A stretch of 64,000 nt of DNA from Tetrahymena thermophila SB210 (lineage: Eukaryota > Ciliophora > Oligohymenophorea > Hymenostomatida > Tetrahymenidae), in the NCBI RefSeq assembly GCF_000189635.1, contig NW_002476121.1:124001-188000 (forward strand). The letters run 5' to 3'. Of the stretch, positions 27,828 through 40,224 are shown piece after piece. Under the pieces are notes generated by a model, which did no database searches, had not been told where the DNA came from, and worked only from the letters and a program-made list of their open reading frames with translations. The translations under genes were made by a program, and so were the position numbers. Position 1 is the stretch's first letter. Every line of letters begins with the position of its first letter.

Positions 27828-28651
27828 ACTAATATAAAGATAAAGTTGAAATTAATTCAAATAAAAATATTTATTATTCAAAAATATAACTAGATATTTA
27901 ATTATTGATGATCAATAGCAATTTTGAAATAAAAATAAAAAATAATTTTCAAGAAATATAAAATAAAAACTAATATAATTTTACAAATGAATAGGAGTTT
28001 ATATTTTAATTAAATTTTAATTTTTTATATTATTTTTAAAAATATTGTAAATTTTTAACATTATCCTTAAGTATTGATGCAATATACTAATTAGAGTTCA
28101 TAAAGTAATAAATTTTTATATAAAATTTAAATCAAAATCAATTAAATGAATATAAAATCCAATAAGTTTATGATTTGTATTAAAATATAAAAAAATGTTT
28201 TGCTATTTTAGTAAATAAGAATTCATTAATAATAAATAAAAATTTAACAAAACATAATTAATTTCTAGAAATATATCGATTAATATAATTTTAAAAAATG
28301 ATGAGTAATCATGGTTAGTGTTAGTGTTATAATTGATGCACAATTTATCCCACTCTTAGTTTTAATTTTTGATGAATTTAAGAGGAACGAGTAAATATGA
28401 ATTAAAAGTTTTTTTTATATGTATGAGTATATAATAATTATCAATCAAGAAAAGCAAAAGTTAATTTAAATTATGAATTACTTATTTATATTTTGTTTTA
28501 AAATGCTTTTTATTCATAATATTTTTATTTAGATTAAAAAAATTTCAACTACATAAATATGTAAAAAAAAAATATATATAAAATTAGTAAAAGTGATTAT
28601 TCGCAATCTATGAGTTTAAAGAAAGATATATTATTTCATTAAAAATTATTA
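27828..28651. other. AT-rich spacer between convergent genes
   Basis: No frame with coding character was seen. It lies between the 3' ends of the kinase gene and the minus-strand giant gene, so it should hold both 3' untranslated regions. Confidence 0.6.
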
Positions 28652-31600
28652 TCATTCATTATCTTTAAAATGCTCAATTCCTCTATCAGATTTACCAATA
28701 TCTTCTAAAGTGTATGGTATTCCAGGGCTTTGATTTTCACTATGACATATTTCATATTATTGTGTTAGTTGAGGATAATTATTAGATTATTCAATACAGT
28801 TTTTGAAAATATTTGAATTAGTATTAGCAATTTTAAATGGTGGAGATAATGGGAAAAATACTTCTAACTCATTAACTTCGCTTTCACATTTCATAAGAGA
28901 TTGACGATGCGAGTCCAAATGTTAAAGTCTATTATCTTTAAATTATTTTTATAGTGCAAACTATGCATTGGCATTGCCCTCACTGTCAAGATTACTACTC
29001 TACTTCAATAATCTTGGTGTATTTATTTTATCCTAGATTGTTATCGCACTTTATCTATCTTGAATTAAATTTATATTAGCTTCAGGTGGCTATTTAACCA
29101 TAAGTAGCTTTACCTAATCATTCTCAAACTAAGAAAATCCATTACTATTTATCAAAGATACTGACATTGATCTTCTATTTTTTCTTTGCTTATTAATTGA
29201 TATCCTTGACTTTAAAAGCATATTAACTTCACTACTTTACTATTCTTACTGAAGAGTAGGACTATTTAAAATTACATCATTAGATGATTAACGTAAATTT
29301 GCATTACTTTCTTTTATCTATCTACCAATCTCCTACAATTTAGATCTGTAAGATTAAAATAGTCTGTTTTATTTTTGTTTTCTTTCAAATGAATTATCTT
29401 ATGGTTATTCCTCTTATTTCTCTTATTTTAGAACATCTTTTACCATAATTCTAAGTCTTTTCCATAAAAATAAATGCCTAACATTATTTTTGTTCTCAAA
29501 TTTTGTATCTTTAAAAATATTTTTTAAAGTTGGTATTTTTTAGAAAAGAGCCCTCTTTATCATATAATAAATTTAAAAATATCTTTTTTTCAGTATTTCT
29601 TTAAGAATCTATAATAAAAAGAAAATTTAAAATGTTGAACTTATTCCTATTTCATAATAGAGAAGTGTCTCTTAGCTTGATAACTCTGTTTGATTTTAAA
29701 TATATATAAAAATAACCAATTTAGCAGATAGGATCAATTCTTATAGATGATCAATAACATAATGAGAATTCAAGAAATGAGGCTTGACTTTTCTAAGTAA
29801 AATCAAGAAAAGAATTTGAAGCAAAAGTGAGAAAACAAATTTGTTAACTTTTAAAGTTAAAAAATAAATTTACATTTGTAAATATGAATTAAAAAATTTA
29901 CCTATAGGCTGGATGTAGAAAACTAAAATTGCGTTTAATAATAATTTTTTATAAAACTTCACAAGTTCCCAGTAGAAATATTTATGTTTATAATGATTAT
30001 ATAAGATTCCATATGTTTCTCTGCTTACTGCTGAGTCAGGCTATTAGATACATTTCTTCATTTTTTGATAAAAGAATGCTGGTATTATAATATTCCAAAT
30101 TATAATACCAGGTATACCAATAATTTTCATGAACTTAAGGTGAGTTGGTGTAAAGCATTCATAAGATATATCTGCCAAAATATAGTAGCTATCTCCTATA
30201 TATCTACAAGACATCATACTAAATAGTGTATATGTGAAATTACTTTATAGGAAGAAATATGTGTATATGGCTCCGTGATAAAATAATATTCTTTTAGATT
30301 ATTTTCTGCTTAACCCGTATATAAAAAGTGAGAAAGAAATACTAAAAAAATAAATCAAGCAAATTCCAAAACTCCATAAAATTCTAATATAGATAATGGG
30401 GAAAGCACTTTTAGTTGAAAGAGAGCAATCAAGTGAATAGTATAGATCAGTTAATGGCATTCCTATATTTATAAAAGAAATTAATTGAAAAAATTTGAAT
30501 AAATTTTTTGTTTTTTCTTATTAATATGGTAAGCTTAAAATGCTGAAAAAATTATGATGATTTTATATTTTTATTATTTGAAATTTACCAACTACTTGAG
30601 AGACAGACTTAGTTCCTAATGGAAATTGTTAAAACACTATTTCATAAATAACTGCAACAGTCTAAAGGAAACTTGTTAAATTTTTTAAACCGTAAGAAGC
30701 AGAATTCAAATAACATGATTTCGAAATACAAATAACTTTAAGCTTTCTTAAATAGTATGCTAGCACAATACTTTTACTGTCATATAAAGAAGCGGCTACT
30801 GAAATCCCTAAGAAAATAAATATTGCTAGTAGTTAAATAATAACTCTGGTGAAATAAAATCCCTTAAAAAGCTTTTTACAGCTATTACAACTAAGATTTC
30901 CATCAGATTGATATGACTCCTCCCAAATTTCTCCATAAACATCACATTGTTCACATAAAGGTCCATAATTCCCTTAAACGCAATACTGGTGTAAATCATC
31001 TGGGACACAGTTTTCTTATTTTCTTGAACACTCCAAAATATTATCAGATTAATTATCTGATCTCCAAAAACCCTATCTAAGGTTTATTTAATTCAATTAG
31101 CAATTCAATGCACTATTTGGGCATTAGTTACATGTTTATTATTCTTTAATTTAAAAAAAAAATTTTATTTTTTGATTATATTTTTTTATTTTACATTTAT
31201 TAGGGATTTGTAAAGAATATTATCCGCTGGGACAAGGAAAACAACTGAAAACTTCGTCTAATTATTAATAAACTTCACCTAATATGCAATCTCTAAAATT
31301 AATAATAATCACTGAGTACATTTATTCTCCTAAATATAAAAATAGTTAAATAATTTTGTTTTTTATAAATATTAAAAGATTTATTACCAGGTATGAGTTC
31401 TTTAGAAGCATAAGAAGTACTATATTATATTAGTAGAATATTTTAAGATAAAGGATTAGATACAACTTTAGTGTTGATTTAAAAGGCTTTAATGGTCATA
31501 TTATAGGTGGTAAAATCTGTAGTATATTATCCAAAAACTTTCAGTTAGTTATCTTAAAATGAAGCGGCTTTAACTGAAAAACTTTTTATTTCTTATATAA

Positions 31601-34600
31601 GAGAGGCATCATAGATATTATTTGTTACTTTTAATGAATCTATAAAAACAGGATTACCTTCTTCATCTAAAATTTGTGCATAAAGTGGTAATACATCTCC
31701 ACTTCTAAAATTACTTTATAAATATACATTCATAGCACTGCTACTAAGTTTTTGAGCCCATGATTGATACTTGGTCTAAAACTGCTAAAGATTTAAAGAA
31801 GTTAAATTTTACTCCAAAATATTCAAAGAATATAAATAAGATCCTATATTTTTTCCATATACTTCTGCTGTATTATCTTGAATTATTGATTTAATTTAGT
31901 TGCTACCATGTTATAATAGTCTTAAACTTATTGGCAAATCAATATTAGGCTTTATGACTTCATATCGCAATCCTCCACCTATCATAGCTTTATTATTAAC
32001 AATTTAGCTTCCTAATATAAAAACTACACTGTTAGAAGTGTAAATAGCTCCTCCTGAATAACTGGCTGAGTTTTATGTAAAAATACTTTGATTTATCTCT
32101 AAAAATCCTTAAAGGCTATCAAAAATAGCAACTGAACCTCCGTTTCTACCTTAGTTTTGCATAAATAATGCTTTTTAGATTAAATGCGTATTTCCTTTAT
32201 ATATTTAAACTACTGTCCCTTAACATTATTTTCCTTGAATATTAGTAAATGAACTGTTTAGCAAAGTAGAGTTATATGTATTATTAATATAAATAAAGCT
32301 TTAGGATAAGTTTGAAATATCTTAAGCTGTGATATTAGACATTAAAACCTCACTATCGTTTACTAACAACTCTTAGGCACCTTCATAGAAGTGGTTAGAG
32401 AAATTAGCAAGACTTGTTTTTATTAAGCTCAACAAAAAAATATTTGAAAATGAAATACTTCTTATTCCCATACACTAAAAAATTAAAATTTAGTCTTAAT
32501 TCAATTAAAACTATACAAATTGACTGTTATTCAATTAAAAGTTGATAACGTTTTAAATGCTTATAATAAATGGTTGTAAATTAGAATTCAATTAAAAACT
32601 AACATTTTAAAATTACAAGTTATTTATTTAGACTTAAGTGACATTTTAAATGATCATTAAAGTTGGAATTTAACCACTAATTTAAAGATCTTTCACTAAA
32701 AAGTTATCAATAAAAAGTCCTTAGCTGATATTATAGAACTGTAAAAAAGGTTTATTTCTTTGAACTTATTGACCTTATATCACCCAATCCTGTAACACAA
32801 CTGAATTCATATTAGCAAAGTTAAATGTAACATTAGGCGAATTAGTAATATTGTTTCCAAACTGAATAGTTATATTTTGCATAACTATCTCCTATATTTA
32901 AGAGCTAAATAAGATATTACCTTGAACGTTGCTTAAATTTATTATAAACCCATAGATTTATAATTCACTATATGGATAGCTGCTAAAATAATTATCATAA
33001 ATATTAAGTATTTAATTTTATTTATTTTAATTTCTAAATCTTAGCAAATAAGTCATATTATTTCCTATTGAGTTTGTCCCAAAATCTGTTTGTTACATTT
33101 ACTTTTTATAAAAAAAAATTAAGTATATTTATTATCTTCATTAATTTTAAATGTTTACCTCAAGAATTAAAAGACTTGGATTCATATTTAGTTAATTTAG
33201 AGTAAATTAAATTTGATCTAATACATTGTTAAACTTTTATTTATAATAATATATAGATGTAAAAATTTTGGTTATTGTAGAAAAAATTATGTTACTTAAT
33301 ATTGATATTGTGTGTTTGAATCAAAATAGCAAGATTAAATAGTGCTTAATTCAAGTTTAGGATCACTTATATAAATTTGGTCATTAAATAATTCTTCGCC
33401 ACAAGATCCTATAATCTGAATACTAATTTATTAAATCATTTATGATTAGCTAAAATTATAGCTTAAGAGCTGAGGAAAAGAGCAATAACGTTAATAAATC
33501 AAATTTAAATTTGTATTGTTAACAAAATAAAATAGCTTTAAAGCATTAGGCTCTATGGTAAACATGCTGTTTTATAAAACAGGGCTATTAACTTAAATTA
33601 AATCTAACAAGTCAGTGAAATAATCAGAGTTTCTAATTAACTTAGTCTATTAAAAATTATTATTTGTTCTGGATATCCAATTTATTTAATATCCTGAAAA
33701 TATTAAATAACTGTCTTATGTTATTTTTATATTCATAAATGGAAGTTTAGAGCAGCTGGAGAAGCTTCCTATATTAGAGACTCCTGTTAAAGTTGGATTA
33801 TTGCCTGAGCTAAATTAATAACTAAAAATTTAAATTTGATTAATAGAGTTTGATATACTATTGATTATTAGGACTAGCCCGAGCTAACTATCTATTATAG
33901 TTTATAAAATATTACTTAGAGTTTAAGGCAAGACTTACCCACTGTTTATATTTATGTTTTTAGATTAACTGTTATTCCATGTCACTGAATCGAAAAATGA
34001 AACATTTCCATCTTTTCTTACTATTATAACAATTTATTTAGCACTATCATAAAGAATATTTAAGATCTAGACATTTGAGTTTATCCATTAGCTACTTACT
34101 CCAGTGTTTATATTGATACGGTATATTATATTAGTTTGTGATACAGCTAATATTTCAGATGTAGTTTAAATTTATATCATAAATTGTACTCTACTATCTA
34201 GATTTATAGTGTGGCTAGTTAAGGTTAAATTTGTCAATGTATATTATGATAAGGCTCCATTCATATTTGAAGTGAATATATAATTATTGGTAATAATATA
34301 TTAATCAATCTCATTAAATACTGTATTAAGTTCATTTAACCAAAAGTCAAGTTGAATGATACAGTCATAAAGTATGGCATATAAATATTAATTATTAGAC
34401 GATAATAATTTTACTTAAGTATTAAAAGTATTTTTTAATGTTTTTGTTATACTAAATAGTTAATTTGTTTAATTATTGTACTTCCATACCTCACTAAAAG
34501 CATCAGTGATCATAAAATTAGAGTTAAAATTAGCATCTGTATATTAAGCTATTTATTAATTACGAAGAAGAGGAATAAATTGCTTTTAATCTCCAATCCT

Positions 34601-37600
34601 TTATTCTATTTCATAAGCACTATTTAAAAAAAAAAAAAATTAAAAATTAAAAGTCATATTAAATAGTAATTACTAGAGTTGCTATCCTGCGACAAGTACT
34701 AAACAGTTTGTCTCTTTAATTAAGTAAACATTTTCAATTGGGAGAGTTAGAGGTATATTTGTTGCATAGATAATACCTGATGCTTATTAACTTTGAAGAT
34801 TAAAAAATTGAACTATAACAGAAGCTGGATATTTTACTATTATTAGAGTATTTGTGTCTTCATCTAAAATAACTTTTAGTACTAAACCTTACTCAATATC
34901 ATTATAATATGGAGTATCCATTATATAAGCACCATTAGAAAAGTTATATATTTGAACTTTTGGACTGCAAAATGATGAACAATCACTCCAAATAATTAAA
35001 TTATTTTATTTAAGTGAGACAATAAAATCATTAATCTAAGGATTTACAACATCAATTTCATACAATACTTCAAACCTTAACAAATCGGTAACAATTAATT
35101 TATTTGCTTCAAAAGAAATTATTTTGTTATTTATAATTCTTAGCTAAATTGGTAACTATGAATGATTGATTGGAATAATTTTGTTTTCATTAAATGAAAT
35201 GTTTCCAGATTAATCTTACTGATAATTATATATACTCATAGAAAAATCAGAGTCTTAAGATATGACAATAACGTTTTAGGACTGATTTAATACGAAAAAG
35301 CTAGCTATAACCATATATTAGTTTAAATTGACTCTGATTAGATTTTAATTAAGGTAATTTTGAATATATAAAATTCTATTTGAGTTATAACTAAAGAGTA
35401 ATTTATTTATTTCATCTATTAAAATGTTATTTATACTAAAATTTGAAGAACCTTATGAATCATTTTTGTGATAATCTATTTATATCATCTTTTAATAGGT
35501 CTTTAAATTCCAAACAAATAACTAAAAGTCAACTGATGCACTTACTAGAACTTAATTAGTTCCATCTATAGATAAATAATAGACATTTGCTTGATGAAGC
35601 TATTAAAGCTACTATGGAGCATTTCCTGAATTTACAAACCAGATATAGATATTTTTCTATGAGGAGATAGCCATAATATCTGATACTTCACTAAAAGCAC
35701 TAAATTAAATATTACTTACGCTTTGAATAGTAACTTATTTTTAAACTTGAAGGTTTAGAGAACTGAGTTTAGATAATTACTATTTTTAATATATAAATTT
35801 TTTTTTAAATTAGTATAAAATGCAAATTATTTACTGCTTAGTTTGAATTGATTCCTGAAGATGCTATATAATATTTTGAGGATGAATAATATAAGGCATT
35901 TAAATTTTAAATAGAAGGTGTATTTATAAAGTAGTCTAAAAATATTTTTCCAGCCTCTATATTGCCATTTGAAAAGCTAATATATAAAATAAGCTCAGAT
36001 TCACTTAGATATACTCCTGTTACTTAATCTTGATAAGATTGCTAAAACACCACTTCCATATTAGGCATCTAAAATACATACACCTATTAAATAATTATTT
36101 TTAAAAACTATTATTTAATAAAAGAATTTTACAGTATTTTTCAAACTTGGAACTAGAGGCACAAGAATAAAATAGTAGAAATAGTTGGTGCTACTCATAC
36201 CACAAGTTAATCCTTATATGTTACCTGCGAAAAGCACTTATTCTAAAGCGTATGCTGAATCATTTTCATTATATACCAAAGCTTTTTTATATTCTAGTTA
36301 CTATAAAAAGATTTATTGTGCCTAATAATGGTAACAGAAATCACTAACTAAAGAAGCATCAACATATAAACTTGATGGAGAATTGCCATTAAAAGTTATT
36401 ATAACTATTCCAATAGCAAAAGTAAATGCTAGTTTGTGAGTTTGAGGATAGTAAATAGCTTTAGTAAAATAAGTATATCTATTTGGAGATTATTGAAACA
36501 AATCGTATAAATTTAATGTAAATGTTGGGTTTTATGAATTGAAAGGAATTACTTAAACATTTTGAGAAAATATGACTATCAATTAATTTTAAGAATAAAT
36601 GTTATCAAACGATGCAAAATAATAGTTCTATTAAAAATTTACCTAAACTTATCCACTTTAGAAATTTATTACCTAAATTTATTATTTATTCCCTATTAAA
36701 AACATATTATTCATAATTTGAATATTTTTAATATTCTAATATATATTTTTAAGGGAGTAATCAGCTAGATAAGTGAGTTTATTTATTCCTCTCACCCATG
36801 TACTAACATAATAAGCATTTTAACTATTTAAATAGATGAAAATGTACTAATTTTAGTTATAAGATGCATTTAATATTTATTAGCATTGATAAGCTGCATT
36901 TCCTCCGTTAGCGTTTATATTACAGCTAGGATGATAATAAACCTTAAATAGCTATAATTAATATCTCTGATTTATCAACAGTTTTTAATAAATTCGTATT
37001 GATCCATCTTAGCCATAAGTTAAAATTTAATCCAAGTAATTATTATCAATTATAACACCATTTATTTAAACACCGCTTTAAGATTACTAGGGTTTAAATT
37101 AACTCAGTTAATTTTAGAATTTTAAGGTGCACTGATTAGATCCATTATCATTATTGAACTTATAAGAAACAATTGAATCTTTGTAGACAATATAAAAGAT
37201 ATTTGAAAGAACCATCGTCTTAATAAATTTTTGAAAGTTATGTTTAGGAATCAATTAGCTACAACTTAAAGCTAATTAACTTTATTAAATATTTAAAGCG
37301 CTTTATAAGCCAGATTACTCTAAAACATAAATTGTCTACTAAAAGGTTTAAACAGAAACAGGATTAGATTGTAAAGAATAAATTATTGACTATAAACTAT
37401 TATCTTAGGTCAGACTAATAGATATAAAAGCTACTGAATTTTAGTTTAAACTTATCAAATTAACATTCTGTTTCGCTTAGTCTATGTTTGCAAATACTAA
37501 CTGAAAAGCTTAAATAGTCGGATCAATTTTAATTAATCTGCATCCTTTTACAGAATCCCATGTTCCTATATTACCTTAGGAATAAGCAAAAAATATTCTA

Positions 37601-38505
37601 TTCTAATTATTATATTGTATTCCTAAAGGAATGCTTTATGGTAAATATGAACTACATATAGAGTACTGCTGTAATTAATTGGAACTGAACTGAAAATCGA
37701 TAATTTAAAAACCATTTTTGCCAGGTATTTAATATGTAACTGTATTATTAAATACTCTAACTATATCTACTTTTCTTTACAGATTCAAGTCTGAAAATTA
37801 TAAATCAGTATTTTTTTTGCTTAAATCCACAATCACAAAATTAATATAAGTTGTATCTTATATGATTGCTATTTGATTATCTAAGTAAGAAATGTATTGA
37901 GAATTACTTAAATGTGAAGCCAAATCTATAGAATTCACTTGTTTCCAGTTATTGATATCCCAAAAAGATATTTGAGAAACAGAAGAAATAATTAATTGGT
38001 TTAGGATTGAGTCAAAGAAAGTCTTCTAAAATTGCTAATTAAAGGAGAGAATATTTCCTATTATTAAAAAGCTAGTTGAGTTAAACAAGCTAAAATAAAA
38101 TTAGCTCTAATCTGAAGATTTCTATGAAATAACTTGAGTGGAGCTATTTACAATAGTAGTATCTATTATTGAATTAAATTAATTTCCTAAATTGCTAAAT
38201 TGAGGACACTTCACATTTTTAGAGCAAGTATAACTAGCTACGCTTTCTTAATAACCGTAAGGACACATAGGTAAGCATTCATTTTAATCAATGTAGTAGT
38301 ATTGATTGAAAGTAGAACAACTTGAAATGCAAGAATTTGACTGTAAGTCAAGTTAAAAGTTAACTTAACATTAAGTACATGAATCAAAATTACATTAAGA
38401 GCAATAAGGACCACATGCACTACTTTATTGTCTGGTAATTATGATATTCTACAGCAATAATACAAAAAATATTAGCTTATATTTGTTTTACTCTAATCTT
38501 TTCAT
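28652..38505 (-). CDS. giant multi-pass membrane protein, paralogue 2
   Basis: Nine exons give 3137 residues: 38505-36133, 36083-35835, 35779-34674, 34619-33296, 33233-33159, 33101-31388, 31329-31195, 31143-29902, 29847-28652. All phases agree. A signal peptide (LIFFVLLLQNIIITRQ) precedes a Cys-rich module (CGPYCSQCNFDSCTQC to about residue 105). Long propeller-like sequence follows to about 1700, including a WD-like VDFQLFVWNLKTY. Then come beta-helix-like repeats with NGGSVAIF, SGGAIYT and GGGLRYE (about 2030-2085), and short QFQLN-type repeats near residue 1880. INFRDCILGEV and CFPCPSGQYS lead to GFWRSD (about 2349) and CVQGNYGPLCEQCD. A multi-pass membrane region spans roughly 2400-2770, and a Gln/Asn/Ser-rich tail follows. 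It is divergent from, and architecturally matched to, the gene at 40225. A surface receptor or adhesin is inferred only from architecture. Confidence 0.87.
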
Positions 38506-40224
38506 AGGTTTTTATAATATTTTTTAATTATTTATTAATTAATCAACTTTTCTATCTCCAACTGTTAGTATTTAAATCAATAACATTTAAATTATTTGCA
38601 TATTATACTGCAAAAATTTTAAAACATAATTAGCAAGCTCATCTTTTAAGTTTTAAAAATTAAATTTTAAAAGAAAAATATATTTTAATATTATTTTGAA
38701 CTTAGTAACAATAAAAATAATAAAAATATTACTCATAAAATTTATTCTAATTTTAAAAATAAATAAATAAATAAATTTTTGTCATTTAAAAGAATAAAAT
38801 TTACTGAAGCAATTTTAAAAATATAAACTCTGGATTGATGATGAAGAAATAACAAAATTGATTGCAAATATACCTATTATTTAATTAAGAACTCTTCTTT
38901 ACAATCTTATTAATTATAAAATTGATTGTAATTGAAATAAATCTAAGAATACCTGTATTAAATTTTCAAATAATTCATAAAAGTAATGTATGAATAAAGA
39001 AAGCATTATGAATGATAAATTAAGTGTCCTAAATAAAAAACTTTTTTTACTATTTCTTTATAGCTTTTAAAGACTTCAAAATAAAAGTTAGATACCTTAG
39101 ATAAAACTAATTGTTATAGAAATATTAATTTTTATGAATAGGATTTTAATTACGAAAGTTAATTTTCAAGTTACTAATTTATTAATGAAATAATCTAAAA
39201 TTTAAATTTTTGGAAGGAGATTGATATATAAGAATTAGAGGAGATCAAATCCTTTTTTCAATTCCGTTTAAAAAAACCTATTCAAATATCTATTAATTTA
39301 GATTTTAATATTGTATGAGCACTTTCTTAATTTATTTATCTCAACCAATAATAATTCAAATAATTATTAAAGAATTAAATGATAAGGAATTTATTAGTTT
39401 TTTAATCATGATACAATATTATAATAAATTGAAGAGATTTAAATTGAATGGAAATAAAAAATAGTAAATATTATTTTTACAAACGTAATATTAAAAAATT
39501 ATTGATAAAAGTTGTGATTTTAGAACATTCAAATTCTAAATTATACATTCAAATATAAAAGTACTTATTTGCTTTTGTTTTCATGCTTATGAAAATAGTA
39601 TATTTATCAATCATACAGATAAAAAAATTTGAATAATTAAACAATAGACATTGAGTCACTTTTATATTTCTTTCTTAAATATCTATTAAACAAACTTTTT
39701 CCCTTCTATTTCTCAAGCTTTGGCCTTTATAATTTGTGTAAACTAAAAATTCAGATTTATATAATTTAATGTATAATATAGATCAAATTCAAAAAATAAC
39801 AATAAAATTTATTTCCTTGATGGGAGGAGAAAAATAATATGAACAAATCTTTTAATTAAAAAAAAATATGCAATTTTAAATTAGGTATTTGGCTAATTAT
39901 GTATTTAAATTAATTTATTTTAAAAAGTTGATGTAAAAATAAAATTTCTTTACCTTTATTTCTAGCTGGTTTCATAGAGTTTTTTTTATTTAAAACAGGT
40001 AAAAAATTGATTCTGCTGTTAATTAACTTTTATTTTCAAACGTTTAAATTTTGATCTTTCTTCTTGCTATATATATTAAATTACTTACAGTCTACATATA
40101 TTAAATCAAAATAAATTTTTATACTTCCAAGTTATTTCTTTCATTCATAAGACTATATATTGTGTAAATTTAATCTTCAATCTAATAAATTATTCAATAC
40201 ATTTTACTTTTTTTATTTATTTAA
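38506..40224. other. intergenic region between divergent giant genes
   Basis: This 1.7-kb stretch should carry both promoters, but no promoter motif can be named. Part of it (38990-39660) has coding-like frames described separately. The rest is plain AT-rich DNA. Confidence 0.55.
38990..39660 (+). pseudogene. possible gene relic with disrupted frames
   Basis: Around 39060-39318 one frame reads like real protein, for example CYRNINFYEQDFNYESQF and FWKEIDIQELEEIKSFF, ending in ISINLDFNIV before a TGA at 39318. A second coding-like frame offset from it continues downstream (KELNDKEFISFLIMIQYY, then KLKRFKLNGNKKQQ) to about 39650. A start such as ATG 38993 would need an atypical intron to join the first part. 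The ISINLDFNI and LKRFKLNGN strands resemble divergent leucine-rich-type repeats, but that is weak. Either this is a decayed gene or a real gene whose exons I could not join. Confidence 0.35.

Noticed and set aside
30826-31008. Minus-strand 60-residue frame
   Set aside because: It overlaps the membrane-proximal exon of paralogue 2 in a different phase; the real frame carries the GPLC motif.
36600-36690. Apparent intron in the first exon of paralogue 2 (GTAATA or GTAAAT donors with TTTAG acceptors)
   Set aside because: The frame reads straight through in the same phase on both sides with coding-like sequence, so no splice is needed.
38238-38420. Minus-strand 60-residue frame
   Set aside because: It is an alternative phase of the Cys-rich first exon of paralogue 2, where the true frame contains the cysteines.
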